Origin: an uncultured Prevotellamassilia sp.
Lineage (GTDB): Bacteria > Bacteroidota > Bacteroidia > Bacteroidales > Bacteroidaceae
Direction of reading: 5' to 3'
Assembly (NCBI GenBank): GCA_934255485.1
Contig: CAKQOG010000009.1
Location: 1-64,000, forward strand
DNA length: 64,000 nucleotides
Part shown: positions 43,061 through 52,586 of the stretch, piece after piece
How the letters are laid out: the number at the start of each line of letters is the position of its first letter
Numbering within the stretch: the stretch's first letter is position 1
The notes under the pieces: model-generated
What the model was told of the DNA's origin: nothing
What the model saw: the letters and a program-made list of their open reading frames with translations, nothing else
Database searches by the model: none
Program-made: the position numbers and the translations under genes

Positions 43061-44113
43061 TTATGACAATGTGTCGAACAAGTTCGGCTCTGCCGTATTG
43101 CTCCCAACCACACTGCGGCCGAGATGTTTGTATGCCATTTCGGTTACTTCGCGCCCACGAGGAGTGCGACGTATAAATCCCTCTTTGATAAGGAAAGGCT
43201 CGTAAACCTCTTCTACGGTGCCAGCATCTTCGCCTACAGCCGTGGCTATAGTGGTTATTCCCACAGGGCCACCCTTAAACTTATCGATGATAGTTAGCAA
43301 TATTTTATTGTCTATTTCGTCGAGTCCATACTTGTCGATGTTTAATGCTTCGAGAGCATACGATGCGATATCGGTGTCGATACGTCCCGTTCCCTTAACT
43401 TGTGCAAAGTCGCGCACACGGCGCAACAATGCATTGGCTATACGCGGTGTGCCACGCGAACGACTTGCTATCTCGGCAGCAGCTTCGGCATCGATGGGCA
43501 CACGCAGTATGCTTGCCGAACGCTCAATGATGCGTTGCAGGGTAGAGGCGTCGTAATATTCAAGATGGAGGTTTATGCCAAAACGCGCACGCAGCGGTGC
43601 GGTGAGCAATCCGCTGCGGGTGGTGGCCCCCACAAGCGTAAAGGGGTTAAGGTCTATTTGTATGCTTCGAGCGGCCGGTCCCTTGTCTATCATAATGTCA
43701 ATACGATAGTCTTCCATTGCCGAATAAAGGTATTCTTCTACCACAGGCGAAAGGCGGTGTATTTCATCAATAAATAGCACATCATTTGGTTCAAGACTTG
43801 TTAGCAAGCCTGCCAAGTCGCCTGGCTTGTCGAGCACAGGCCCCGAAGTAAGTTTAAAGCCCACCCCAAGTTCGTTGGCTATAATGTTTGATAATGTGGT
43901 CTTTCCTAACCCTGGTGGACCATGCAGAAGGGTGTGGTCGAGTGGCTCGCCACGATATTTAGCAGCCTCAACAAACACGCGCAGATTGTCTACAACCTTG
44001 CTCTGTCCGCTAAAGTCGTCAAACTTTAGCGGACGCAAAGCGTTCTCAAAATCGCGTTCCGAGGGCGTTGGTGCCGATTGTTCGGCTCGTATATCAAAAG
44101 TATCGCTGTTCAT
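43061..44113 (-). CDS. ruvB: Holliday junction helicase RuvB
   Basis: AAA+ motor that drives branch migration with RuvA. It has 350 residues from the ATG at 44113 ([12 protein letters not shown]). Walker [10 protein letters not shown] is near residue 65, Walker B DEIHRLS near 115, sensor 1 is VGATTRSG, the arginine finger is in LRARFGI, and the winged-helix end has [16 protein letters not shown]. The frame extends 11 codons upstream, but a -7 box TAAATTTG (44127-44120) is inside it, only 6 bases before the chosen ATG, so the mRNA may be leaderless. No ruvA or ruvC here. Confidence 0.95.
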   Translation of the reverse strand: MNSDTFDIRAEQSAPTPSERDFENALRPLKFDDFSGQSKVVDNLRVFVEAAKYRGEPLDHTLLHGPPGLGKTTLSNIIANELGVGFKLTSGPVLDKPGDLAGLLTSLEPNDVLFIDEIHRLSPVVEEYLYSAMEDYRIDIMIDKGPAARSIQIDLNPFTLVGATTRSGLLTAPLRARFGINLHLEYYDASTLQRIIERSASILRVPIDAEAAAEIASRSRGTPRIANALLRRVRDFAQVKGTGRIDTDIASYALEALNIDKYGLDEIDNKILLTIIDKFKGGPVGITTIATAVGEDAGTVEEVYEPFLIKEGFIRRTPRGREVTEMAYKHLGRSVVGSNTAEPNLFDTLS

Positions 44114-44202
44114 TGCTTGCAAATTTACCACTTTCGTTTGGAACACCGCCCCACACTGCTTTGCTATTTAGCATGGCTCTCTATTTTATACCATTTTGCT
44201 CT

Positions 44203-44295
44203 TGCAGAGCGTCATCATAACGAAATGTACATAACCCTGGACGCTACCCTGGACTGTAGTCTTTTGGACTTTCAGCCCGTGACTTTCTAATTTAA
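44203..44295 (+). repeat. Dispersed repeat copy related to 104-190
   Basis: This stretch matches the reverse complement of about 104-190: a GCTCTT-CAGAGCGTCATC end, the CCTGGACGCTACCCTGGACT part, and CTTTTGGACTTTCAGCCCG. It is more degenerate and has only one copy, not an inverted pair. No gene. Confidence 0.75.
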
Positions 44296-44388
44296 ATTTA
44301 TATACCTACTTACAAATTAATTTTAAATACCATATTTCGTTATATTGCCACACTTCGCATCCTTCTGTCTCAACATGCGCCACATGCT

Positions 44389-44412
44389 CGCGTATCACGG
44401 GCGTGATACGCG
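44389..44412. repeat. Single copy of the 22-bp palindrome unit
   Basis: CGTATCACGGGCGTGATACG (44391-44410) with flanking CG on both sides is the array unit of 374-481. It is followed by AACTACTTACGCAT, as at 484-497, and by TTCTCATTTTC at nearly the same distance. So the right flank of the array is conserved as well. Confidence 0.85.
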
Positions 44413-44473
44413 AACTACTTACGCATGATAGTTTAGAAATATACGTATGTTTAAGCCGTACTTTCTCATTTTC

Positions 44474-44678
44474 AGAGCAAAACAACTCTTTCGCTGATTT
44501 ATCCACACTCATGCTATTCGGCACGACAAACGCATGCTTCATCTTGAAAGAACGCAACATACCGCTTTAACAACAAAAAAAATAAAGACAATCCGCAATC
44601 TTTATCTGAGTGCGAGTTGCCTTTACGTTTCTCTTAGTTTTTTATCAAGCTCTATTGTTCTGTCGTAAGATGTTACTC
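44474..44678. other. Gene-free remainder of the ruvB-HTH gap
   Basis: The frame at 44306-44560 runs through the repeat and is not credible as a gene. Nothing else is seen before the HTH gene. Confidence 0.5.
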
Positions 44679-44921
44679 TTATTTTTTGATAATAGGTTCT
44701 TGAATACTTTCTTCCTTGCGCAGTGAATCTGAGAGCAAGGCAAAGAAATCATAGCGGAGAATAGTTGAAATGCGAGCCAACATTAGGGTATCTAAATGCG
44801 ACTTTTCAAAAATCTTATACACGTTTGTACGACTGCAAGTAAGCTGTCGAGCAAGCCACACCACTGAATGTCCGTTTTCGTCTAAACGTTGTCTCACCAA
44901 TTTTCCAATGTGAATTTCCAT
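44679..44921 (-). CDS. Small HTH (XRE-like) DNA-binding protein
   Basis: An 80-residue protein. Residues about 8-62 form a lambda-repressor/XRE-type HTH: IGKLVRQRLDENGHSVVWLA, then RQLTCSRTNVYKIFEKSHLD and ARISTILRYDFFALL. The C-terminus is short and charged. Similar small single-domain regulators are widespread in Bacteroidales. It is alone next to the repeat locus, with AT-rich upstream sequence; its target is not known. Confidence 0.75.
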   Translation of the reverse strand: MEIHIGKLVRQRLDENGHSVVWLARQLTCSRTNVYKIFEKSHLDTLMLARISTILRYDFFALLSDSLRKEESIQEPIIKK

Positions 44922-45188
44922 AAGTTTTTTCGTATTTTGTTACTGTGTTTTGTCTTTTATATATGCAAAATAACAATTTTTACTTTATAATACAATGAAT
45001 ATCATGTACCTAATTAGAGTACAATATACTTATTTTACGCCATATTTGCATATTTGTCCATATTATGTATACATTTTTAACTTTTCTTTTATGATTTTGT
45101 GTGCTATATACCTACTCTAAAAATGCTAAGAGTAGATGTCAAGCGTATGCTTACGGCATACATTGGTTGCATTTAAATGGCGTTTTGC
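44922..45188. other. Gene-free stretch between HTH gene and SpmAB-like gene
   Basis: A very AT-rich interval that separates two divergently oriented genes and should hold both promoters. A small GTATGC/GGCATAC-type dyad lies at about 45147-45163. The frame beginning at 45101 is not supported. Confidence 0.5.
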
Positions 45189-45219
45189 TTTGTCTTTCTC
45201 GCAGCTTACACTACTTTTG
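45189..45219 (+). promoter_or_regulatory. Promoter of the SpmAB-like gene
   Basis: TTTG (45189-45192), 19 bases, TACTTTTG (45212-45219): exact consensus. It lies inside the upstream part of the frame and supports the ATG at 45246, 26 bases downstream. Confidence 0.8.
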
Positions 45220-45245
45220 CCCTAAATTTTTTAAACTACTCTATA

Positions 45246-46478
45246 ATGGTACTCAATTACATTTGGATAGCCTTTTTTGCCATTGCATTTGTTATAGCCC
45301 TTGTCAAACTGTTGGTGTGGGGCGATGTGAGCGTATTTCCCGACATCATGAACTCTACATTCGATTCGTCAAAAACCGCCTTTGAGATATCACTCGGACT
45401 TACGGGTGTTTTGTCGTTGTGGTTGGGCGTTATGAAGATTGGCGAAAAAGGTGGAGTTATCAATGCTATGGCAAAGGTTTTGAGTCCGGTGTTTGAGAGA
45501 CTATTTCCCGAATTGCCCAAAGGTAGCCCAGTGTATGGCAACATTTTTATGAACATTGCAGCCAATATGTTGGGACTCGACAATGCTGCCACACCGCTCG
45601 GGCTGAAAGCTATGGAGGGGCTTCAAGCGTTAAATCAGAAAAAGGATACGGCGTCGAATGCCATGATAATGTTTTTGGTGCTCAACACCTCGGGGCTTAC
45701 ACTTATCCCCGTGAGTATCATGGTTTATAGAGCACAAATGGGGGCAGCACAACCTACCGACATCTTTATCCCCATATTGCTTGCCACGTTCTTTTCGACG
45801 CTTGCGGGCATCATTATCACCAGCCTCTATCAGCGCATTAATCTGCTACAACCCGTTTTGTTAGCCACATTGGGCGGTTTGTCGCTCATGGTAGCTGCCA
45901 TTATTTGGGGATTTAGCAGGCTCGATAGCCAAATGATGAACCTTGTGGGCACCACTACTGCCAACGTGCTATTGTTTGTAATTATCATCTGTTTTATAGC
46001 TGCGGGCGTGCGCAAGAAAATCAATGTGTACGAGGCTTTTATCGAAGGTGCAAAGGAGGGCTTTCAGACTGCCGTGCGCATCATCCCCTACTTGGTTGCA
46101 GTGTTGGTGGCAATAGGTGTGTTTAGAGCCTCGGGCGCAATGGACTGGCTTATTAGCGGTGTGGCGTGGTTGGTAAAACAAGGTGGTTTTAATGCCGACT
46201 GGGTGGGCGCACTGCCTACAGCCTTAATGAAACCGCTATCAGGCAGTGGCGCACGAGGCATGATGGTTGATGCCATGCAAACTTATGGTGCCGACTCGTT
46301 TGTGGGACGCCTTAGCTGCATATTCCAAGGTTCGACCGACACCACATTCTATATACTTGCCGTTTACTTTGGTTCGGTAGGAATTAGCAAAACGCGCCAT
46401 GCCGTTGCATGCGGTTTGTTAGCAGACCTTGCTGGGGTTGTGGCAGCTGTGGCTATCGCCTATTTGTTTTTTAACTAA
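45246..46478 (+). CDS. Nucleoside-recognition / spore maturation A-B fusion protein
   Basis: A 410-residue polytopic membrane protein with two Gate (nucleoside recognition) domains, corresponding to SpmA and SpmB fused. First half: LGVMKIGEKGGVINAMAKVL and MAANMLGLDNAATPLGLKAM (with M-N-IA before it). Second half: FQTAVRIIPYLVAVLVAIGV and LPTALMKPLSGSGARGMM, then FQGSTDTTFYILAVYFGSVG. The organism does not sporulate; the substrate of these proteins is not known. ATG 45246 is used because the promoter lies inside the longer frame. The flippase follows by 55 bases. Confidence 0.92.
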   Translation: MVLNYIWIAFFAIAFVIALVKLLVWGDVSVFPDIMNSTFDSSKTAFEISLGLTGVLSLWLGVMKIGEKGGVINAMAKVLSPVFERLFPELPKGSPVYGNIFMNIAANMLGLDNAATPLGLKAMEGLQALNQKKDTASNAMIMFLVLNTSGLTLIPVSIMVYRAQMGAAQPTDIFIPILLATFFSTLAGIIITSLYQRINLLQPVLLATLGGLSLMVAAIIWGFSRLDSQMMNLVGTTTANVLLFVIIICFIAAGVRKKINVYEAFIEGAKEGFQTAVRIIPYLVAVLVAIGVFRASGAMDWLISGVAWLVKQGGFNADWVGALPTALMKPLSGSGARGMMVDAMQTYGADSFVGRLSCIFQGSTDTTFYILAVYFGSVGISKTRHAVACGLLADLAGVVAAVAIAYLFFN

Positions 46479-46533
46479 CGCATATTTTTTATTCTTAAAT
46501 AAAGATTTCTTCTCTATTTGACTATACATTATT

Positions 46534-48039
46534 ATGGCAGACAATTCTACACAAACAACAGAGAAAAAGCCGAAGGCAGGCGAGATGAAATCGCTTGCCA
46601 AAGATACAGCCATCTACGGTTTGTCAAGCATTATAGGGCGTTTTTTAAACTACTTGTTAGTGCCCCTCTATACAGCACAAATAAGTGCGGCAAGTGGTGG
46701 ATATGGGGTGATAACCAACCTATATGCCTACACCGCCTTACTCTTGGTGATATTAACTTATGGCATGGAAACCACGTTTTTCCGCTTTATCAATAAGCAA
46801 GGCGAAGATGCCGAAAAGGTTTACCCCACCGTGTTGGCTATGGTGGGTAGTACCTCATTGGCATTTATCATATTGGTGCTTGTTTTCATCCATCCACTCA
46901 GCGCAGCTATGGGCTATAACGACCATCCATCGTATGTATGGACCATGTTTGTTACGGTAGCTATCGATGCCTTTCAGTGCATACCTTTTGCATACCTGCG
47001 CTATCGTCGCAAACCCATTAAATTTGCATCGCTCAAGCTACTCTTTATTATGCTTAACATAACACTCAACGTGGTTTACTATGTAGTGCTCAATGGTCAC
47101 GAAGTGGGCTATGCCTTCTACATCAACTTGGTTTGCACCGCTTCTATCACCTTCTGCTTCTATAAGGAACTTAAAGAGGGCATAAAGGGAAAACTCGTTA
47201 AGTGGAGCGAGATGAAGCTATTAGCAGGCAAAATGCTTAGTTATAGTTGGCCTATCTTAGTGCTTGGCATTGCGGGTATTCTTAATCAAACTGCCGATAA
47301 AATATTATTCCCCTATATATACAAAGGTGCCGACTCACACGCACAATTGGGCATCTATGGTGCCGCATCTAAGATTGCCATGATTATGGCCATGATTACG
47401 CAAGCCTTTCGCTATGCCTATGAACCATTTGTGTTTGGCAAGGCCAAAGACAAGGACAATCGCAACACTTATGCCGAAGCCATGAAGTACTTTTTGATAT
47501 TCACACTCTTGGCTTTCCTCGTGGTGATGGGCTATATCGACGTGTTGCGCCACATCATCGGACGCGACTATTGGGAGGGTCTGCGCGTGGTACCTATCGT
47601 TATGGCAGCCGAGATATTGATGGGTGTTTACTTTAATCTTTCTTTCTGGTATAAACTCATCGATCGCACTATTTGGGGCGCATGGTTCTCGGGGATAGGT
47701 TGTGCTGTGCTCATCGCCGTAAACGTGGTATTTGTGCCGCAATATGGCTACATGGCTTGTGCATGGGCTGGTTTTGCAGGTTATGGCACCGCTATGTTGC
47801 TAAGCTACTTTGTGGGGCAACGTTACTACCCTATTGCTTATCCACTCAAGAGCATAGGGATATATGTACTTATTACCATCTTATTCTTTACCATCATGCA
47901 ACTGAGCGAGACTTATGTTGCACAAATGTGGTTGCGCTTGCTCATCAATACGGGTTGCATCGTTCTGTTTGTTGCTCACACCATTCACTACGACTTTCCG
48001 CTAAAGAATTTGCCCGTTGTTGGTAAGTATTTTAAGTAA
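46534..48039 (+). CDS. MOP-superfamily polysaccharide flippase
   Basis: A 501-residue membrane protein with 12-14 helices of the polysaccharide-transporter (Wzx/RfbX-like) group; LAKDTAIYGLSSIIGRFLNYLL is its first helix, typical of these lipid-linked oligosaccharide flippases. The N-terminus is polar (about 20 residues). No glycosyltransferase genes surround it, so the cargo is not evident; a cell-envelope or peptidoglycan-related lipid is possible. The gene is second in SpmAB-flippase-M16 peptidase. Confidence 0.88.
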   Translation: MADNSTQTTEKKPKAGEMKSLAKDTAIYGLSSIIGRFLNYLLVPLYTAQISAASGGYGVITNLYAYTALLLVILTYGMETTFFRFINKQGEDAEKVYPTVLAMVGSTSLAFIILVLVFIHPLSAAMGYNDHPSYVWTMFVTVAIDAFQCIPFAYLRYRRKPIKFASLKLLFIMLNITLNVVYYVVLNGHEVGYAFYINLVCTASITFCFYKELKEGIKGKLVKWSEMKLLAGKMLSYSWPILVLGIAGILNQTADKILFPYIYKGADSHAQLGIYGAASKIAMIMAMITQAFRYAYEPFVFGKAKDKDNRNTYAEAMKYFLIFTLLAFLVVMGYIDVLRHIIGRDYWEGLRVVPIVMAAEILMGVYFNLSFWYKLIDRTIWGAWFSGIGCAVLIAVNVVFVPQYGYMACAWAGFAGYGTAMLLSYFVGQRYYPIAYPLKSIGIYVLITILFFTIMQLSETYVAQMWLRLLINTGCIVLFVAHTIHYDFPLKNLPVVGKYFK

Positions 48040-48080
48040 GCAAATGGCTTTTACATGATTGGCATTGACTTCTGTAAAAC

Positions 48081-49337
48081 ATGGAAAAGAACGACATTAT
48101 TACAAACTGGAACGAAACTACCTTGCCTTGCGGACTGAGGGTGGTTTACGAACATAGGGCCTCGGCTGTGCTTTACTGCGGCTACGTGGTGTGTGCTGGT
48201 ACTCGCCACGAGGAGCTTGCCGACTCTGGTATGGCTCACTTTATTGAGCACATGACCTTTAAGGGCACTGAAAAAAGAAAGGCATGCCATATTACCAACG
48301 GACTTGAACGTGTTGGGGGCGATTTAAACGCATACACTACCAAACAAGAAACGGTGTATTATGCCACAATCTTGAAAAAAGACTTTAAACGTGCTGCCGA
48401 CTTGCTAACCGACATTGTGTTTCATAGTCAGTTTCCACAAAACGAAATTGATAAGGAAGTAGAAGTGATATGCGACGAGATTGATAGCTATAAAGACTCG
48501 CCCTCGGAACTCATTTTTGATGAATTTGAGAGCATGATGTACGAGGGGCAACCCTTGGGACGCGACATCTTGGGCAACGTCTCAAGGCTACACACATACA
48601 CAACAACGGACGCACTACGATTTACTAAACGCTATTACCAGCCCAAGAATGCGGTGTTCTATGTGTATGGCGATATCGACTTTAATGTGGTGGTTAAAAC
48701 ACTTGAACGTTTGCTTTCGCCAAGCGATTTTGACAACAATTGCGCCTTGCCTCAAATAGCATCAGACATTCCACGCCCATGCAGTATGGCCAACGAAAGA
48801 GTTATAGACAAGGGCACCCACCAAGCACATGTGCTGATAGGTGGCCCCACGTTTGCCGGCACAGACAAGCGTATACATGCCCTCATACTACTCAACAATA
48901 TGCTGGGCGGACCGGGCATGAACTCAAGACTAAACCTTGCTATGCGCGAACACGCCGGACTTGTGTATAGTGTAGATTCATACCTCAACACTTATCCTGA
49001 CACAGGATTTTGGAACGTTTATTTTGGCTGCGATAGCCACGACGTAAAGCGCTGTAGAAAGGTGCTCGAACGCGAACTCTTAAAGTTTGCGAACAAACCC
49101 TTATCTGCCACCCAACTGCTTAATGCCAAAAAGCAATTGTGTGGACAAATTGGTATATCAACAGATGCTTCTGAGGGATATGCGCTTGCTTTGGGCAAGA
49201 CATTTGCTCACTATAATCGTCACAGAAACGTGGAGAGCATCATCGAAAAGATTAACCAAGTGAGCAGCGACGACGTGTTACAAGTAGCAAGAGATGTGTA
49301 CAATCCTAACAGACTTACAACATTGATTTATTTATAA
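48081..49337 (+). CDS. M16 family zinc metallopeptidase
   Basis: A 418-residue single-unit pitrilysin-type peptidase, like the processing-peptidase-like YmxG group. The inverted zinc motif HFIEH (in MAHFIEHMTFKGT) is near residue 54, and the downstream zinc Glu lies in DKEVEVICDEIDSY. The second, inactive-like domain covers the C-terminal half (LGGPGMNSRLNLAMREHAGL). It has no signal peptide, so it may be cytosolic. It is 41 bases after the flippase and followed by a bidirectional terminator. Confidence 0.93.
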   Translation: MEKNDIITNWNETTLPCGLRVVYEHRASAVLYCGYVVCAGTRHEELADSGMAHFIEHMTFKGTEKRKACHITNGLERVGGDLNAYTTKQETVYYATILKKDFKRAADLLTDIVFHSQFPQNEIDKEVEVICDEIDSYKDSPSELIFDEFESMMYEGQPLGRDILGNVSRLHTYTTTDALRFTKRYYQPKNAVFYVYGDIDFNVVVKTLERLLSPSDFDNNCALPQIASDIPRPCSMANERVIDKGTHQAHVLIGGPTFAGTDKRIHALILLNNMLGGPGMNSRLNLAMREHAGLVYSVDSYLNTYPDTGFWNVYFGCDSHDVKRCRKVLERELLKFANKPLSATQLLNAKKQLCGQIGISTDASEGYALALGKTFAHYNRHRNVESIIEKINQVSSDDVLQVARDVYNPNRLTTLIYL

Positions 49338-49392
49338 GTTTCGCACAGAGGAGGCGCATGTAAGGCTTCGCCTCAGTAGGTACATACATATA

Positions 49393-49442
49393 GCAAGAAG
49401 GCTTCTCGCAGATTTGATATTAATCTGTAAGAAGCTTTCTTG
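49393..49442. terminator. Terminator between M16 peptidase and metal ABC genes
   Basis: GCAAGAAGGCTTCTCGCAGATT (49393-49414) pairs with 49421-49442, a ~20-bp stem with a few mismatches and a 6-base loop. It lies between two converging genes. Confidence 0.8.
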
Positions 49443-49474
49443 CATGTTTATAGGTTGAACTTTTCAGCAGTAAA

Positions 49475-50131
49475 TTACCATTCTGCTCGCTCAATAACTT
49501 GTCTATCCTCAACGTGCCATATTCTGCGATTGGCTATGTGTGGAAACTGGTGTTCATCGTGGCTAACCACCACAATGGCACAATGCTGATTGCGCTGTTG
49601 CAATATCTGATAAAGCTCTGCACGCGATGCCTCATCAAGATGGGTTTCGGGTTCATCGAGCAACAACAACTCGGGTTTTGATACAAAAGCACGAGCTAAG
49701 AGGGTGCGTTGCCATTGTCCTCCACTAAGGTCGGATATAGGCCGATTGGCAAGGTCGTCAAGATGAAAGAGTTTAAGGGCATCTCTTACTTGCTGCTTGT
49801 TGCTTGCACTAAAATGTTGCCAAAACTTTTTGCGACATTCCATGCCCGATAGTACTATATCCGACACAGTGGTTGGAAACTGACGGTCAATATGTCTGTA
49901 TTGCGGCAAATAGCCCATTACCACATGCGAGGGGCGCGTGATGCTGCCACAAGTGGGCTGCAATAGTCCTGCAATGAGACGCAACAAGGTGGTCTTTCCT
50001 CCGCCATTAGGTCCCGTCAGCACAATGAAATCTTTGTTGTTAATCGTTTCGTTAATATGGCATAGCACATGCCTTTCGCCATAGCTCAAACATACATTGT
50101 TTATTTTCAATATGCTTGTATCTGCACTCAT
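49475..50131 (-). CDS. Metal ABC transporter ATPase (ZnuC/MntB type)
   Basis: A 218-residue ABC ATPase: Walker A GPNGGGKTT near residue 39, Q-loop YLPQYRHID, signature LSGGQWQR near 135, Walker B LLLLDEPETHLD and a switch His in SHDEH. Q-loop and overlap with the binding protein point to zinc or manganese uptake. Its start overlaps the binding-protein stop (ATGA). The third component, a permease, is not next to it. The metal is not determinable. Confidence 0.9.
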   Translation of the reverse strand: MSADTSILKINNVCLSYGERHVLCHINETINNKDFIVLTGPNGGGKTTLLRLIAGLLQPTCGSITRPSHVVMGYLPQYRHIDRQFPTTVSDIVLSGMECRKKFWQHFSASNKQQVRDALKLFHLDDLANRPISDLSGGQWQRTLLARAFVSKPELLLLDEPETHLDEASRAELYQILQQRNQHCAIVVVSHDEHQFPHIANRRIWHVEDRQVIERAEW

Positions 50132-50979
50132 TGTTTTAGGATTTTGGCAATGGTTAGTAGCTGTTTCTCTACATTATAGTCGAGCGGATTAATGGTGTAC
50201 GTTTGCGCATTTATCTCTGTAGCAATACGCTGTGCTGCTTTGCCATTGTGCTCTTTTGAGATGAATACAGTGCTTACTTGTTGAACTTTGCACAGGTTAA
50301 TAAGCTGCTGAAAATAAGCGGCTGAGGGGTCTTTCCCATCAAACTCAACCGAAAGCTGATTAAGCCCATATTGCTTGGCAAAGTAGCCTAAAGCGGGGTG
50401 GTAAATAAGGAACGAACGCGTACGAAGTACTTGTAAAGTAGAGCGGAGTGAATGGTCGAGTTGGTCCATTCGTTTTTCGAACTTACTTAAACGCTCTTCG
50501 TAGTAAACAGAGTCGGTTGGATGCGTAAAACACATGTAGTGGCATACATCTTGTGCCATCATTTTGAGGTTTTGAGGCGACATCCAAATATGTGGGTCAA
50601 TACTCTCAGCCTCATCACCATGCTTATGGTGATGGTCGGTAATTGTGGCTACATGTTCGCCCATATTCACAATTGAAAGATGAGGAATAGACGAGGCAAG
50701 TTGGGGTATTTTAACCTGCTCAAAACTTATTGTACCAGCACAAAACAATATTTCGCTATTGCTCAACTCTACCATTTGCCGTGGTGTAGGGTCGTAAGTT
50801 TCAGGGCTTACACCTTGCGGCATAAGTGTTTGAACTTGATATTTATCGCCTACAATCGCCTCTACAACAAAGCGTAACGGCTCTATGCTAACTGTTAGCA
50901 CAGGTCTTTTGTCTTGCTTTGGGCCGCTACATGAACAGAAACTAAAAACCGCAAGTAGCAGAACTAATATTTTTTTCAT
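50128..50979 (-). CDS. Metal ABC transporter substrate-binding lipoprotein (ZnuA type)
   Basis: A 283-residue lipoprotein with lipobox FSFCSC near residue 17. It belongs to the cluster A-I (ZnuA/TroA) family: a short His-rich loop DHHHKHGDE near 115, DPHIWMSP carrying one metal ligand, and HPALGYFAKQYGL another. The first ligand position, often SPHxYEP, is SPETYDP here. It is 13 bases from the YqaA gene and overlaps the ATPase by 4 bases. Zinc is the likely metal from the His loop, not proven. Confidence 0.9.
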   Translation of the reverse strand: MKKILVLLLAVFSFCSCSGPKQDKRPVLTVSIEPLRFVVEAIVGDKYQVQTLMPQGVSPETYDPTPRQMVELSNSEILFCAGTISFEQVKIPQLASSIPHLSIVNMGEHVATITDHHHKHGDEAESIDPHIWMSPQNLKMMAQDVCHYMCFTHPTDSVYYEERLSKFEKRMDQLDHSLRSTLQVLRTRSFLIYHPALGYFAKQYGLNQLSVEFDGKDPSAAYFQQLINLCKVQQVSTVFISKEHNGKAAQRIATEINAQTYTINPLDYNVEKQLLTIAKILKQ

Positions 50980-50992
50980 TGTCTTTGTGTTG

Positions 50993-51442
50993 TTATGCTA
51001 AGTTATAAGCTTTTAGCAAAAGCCAATAACGAATATATTTGCCTACTGCCACATTTATCATGGCATAAATAAACTTTACTCGTAAGAACCCCATTGCCAC
51101 CGTGATAACACTACCTAAGAGCGGAAGCCATGCCAACAATCCTGCCCATGCTCCATAATGTCGCACCCAACGTTTGCCTTTTTCGAGCTTTTGTGGTGAC
51201 ACCTTGGTCCATCGTTCTATCCACTCATCACGACCAAGCGACCCCACACCATAGTTAAACACAGAGCCGAGTGTATTGCCCGCAGTGCCCCACAACAGCA
51301 ACTCATTAGGATTGGCACCTGCTGCTAACAATGCTACCATAACAGCCTCTGAACTAAACGGGAAGAAACTACCAGCTAAAAACGCTGCAAGGAACATACC
51401 AACACCGCCATGAGCGGCTAAAAATGTAATGACTGTGTCCAC
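50993..51442 (-). CDS. YqaA/DedA-like membrane protein
   Basis: A 149-residue membrane protein of the YqaA (SNARE-associated/VTT) family. It has about four helices; FPFSSEAVMVALLAAG and the amphipathic NTLGSVFNYGVGSLG region are typical, and PLLGSVITVAMGFLRV is the conserved last part. Relatives scramble or flip lipids, but this member has no known role. It is between the membrane protein at 51478 and the metal-binding lipoprotein, and is probably co-transcribed. Confidence 0.9.
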   Translation of the reverse strand: MDTVITFLAAHGGVGMFLAAFLAGSFFPFSSEAVMVALLAAGANPNELLLWGTAGNTLGSVFNYGVGSLGRDEWIERWTKVSPQKLEKGKRWVRHYGAWAGLLAWLPLLGSVITVAMGFLRVKFIYAMINVAVGKYIRYWLLLKAYNLA

Positions 51443-51477
51443 ACAAAAAGATAATTAATGATAAGTGTTGTATAGGC

Positions 51478-52416
51478 TTATAAGGTGAGTACACCAATGT
51501 TAAGCACATAATTAAACACGCCTAATGCTATGAGCAACAATAGCGATAGGTTGAACCACATGTCGAATAGTCGCCCCTTGCCTAAGGCATAATAGTGGGC
51601 AACCAACAATGAGGAGTTTACAATAAATAAGCGCATCTGTAGGTCAAAACTATCTACCAAAAGCACCATACCAACGGTGAGAAACACCTGAACAGTTGCT
51701 ACCACGTAGAACAACATGCGGGTGCGTATTTTGTCATTGTAGGCGGTATGGAAGAAATGTATGAACGATATAATCGTGAAAAACATCACGACACCAAGCG
51801 TTGTCCACTGCTGTATGCTTAATAAATGATAGTTGGGTATGCGAGGCTCAAACCAATGATTGAGATACAAAAATGCTGTGTCGAGGTTATTATTCCAAAT
51901 GGCATAAGCTGCATAAATCCAATAGGGAACTAACAAGCCCAATATGCCCGCCATTAAAGTACGCCAAGTGAGGTTGCGTAATTGAAAGAGCATACTAAAG
52001 TAATATGCTAAAGCCAATACCAACATGGGAGGGAACACTATGCTACCTATACCCAAACACAGAAATGCATGAAACACATATCCCTCTGCTCTAACAAGTT
52101 GGTAAGAGGAGAAGAGCATAAAATACCCTAATACCATGCAAATGCTGGGCAAACAATCCATTGACCATGCATGGAGTGATGGACAAACAAGCATAAAAGC
52201 CATGAATGTGGTGCTCACCATACGCGAACGTATGCGCAACAAGGCATTGCGATTGTTTAATTCCATGATTAGGTAAGCAGTAACAAAGGTTGCTGCCAAT
52301 CCGCCCCAAAGTTCAAGACTTGTTGGATTGGGTATAACCCAAAGAGCAAGCATCACTATTGCCATAATGGGCAGCGTTAGTGAGCCTGTTACTACATTAT
52401 GTCTGAATGAATGCAA
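51478..52416 (-). CDS. Polytopic membrane protein of unknown function
   Basis: A 312-residue protein with about eight to ten predicted membrane helices, many aromatic residues and short loops (for example LWVIPNPTSLELWGGLAATF, then LGIGSIVFPPMLVLALAYYF). I do not recognise a defined family; it resembles Bacteroidetes proteins of the DUF6427 kind in size and topology only. It lies 170 bases after purD and 35 bases before the YqaA gene, on the same strand. Confidence 0.75.
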   Translation of the reverse strand: MHSFRHNVVTGSLTLPIMAIVMLALWVIPNPTSLELWGGLAATFVTAYLIMELNNRNALLRIRSRMVSTTFMAFMLVCPSLHAWSMDCLPSICMVLGYFMLFSSYQLVRAEGYVFHAFLCLGIGSIVFPPMLVLALAYYFSMLFQLRNLTWRTLMAGILGLLVPYWIYAAYAIWNNNLDTAFLYLNHWFEPRIPNYHLLSIQQWTTLGVVMFFTIISFIHFFHTAYNDKIRTRMLFYVVATVQVFLTVGMVLLVDSFDLQMRLFIVNSSLLVAHYYALGKGRLFDMWFNLSLLLLIALGVFNYVLNIGVLTL

Positions 52417-52586
52417 AACTTGATGAATGTTTTTATTTTATGTTTAAGCATAAAGAGTTTACGAGGTTAAAATATTGAACGATACAAAAGAACAACACGC
52501 AGCTCTATGTACTTTGACTCAACTTCTAAACTCTTAAACTCTTTATACCACTCTGACTATATCAGAATTTAATATGAAGGATACTT

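Noticed and set aside
44306..44560. An 84-codon minus-strand frame near the single palindrome
   Set aside because: It runs through the dispersed repeat and its right flank, so its translation is a by-product of repeat sequence; no homologue known to me.
44679..45245. Toxin-antitoxin or defence locus around the small HTH gene
   Set aside because: There is no second gene next to it that could be a toxin; the neighbouring genes are housekeeping. It remains a lone regulator.
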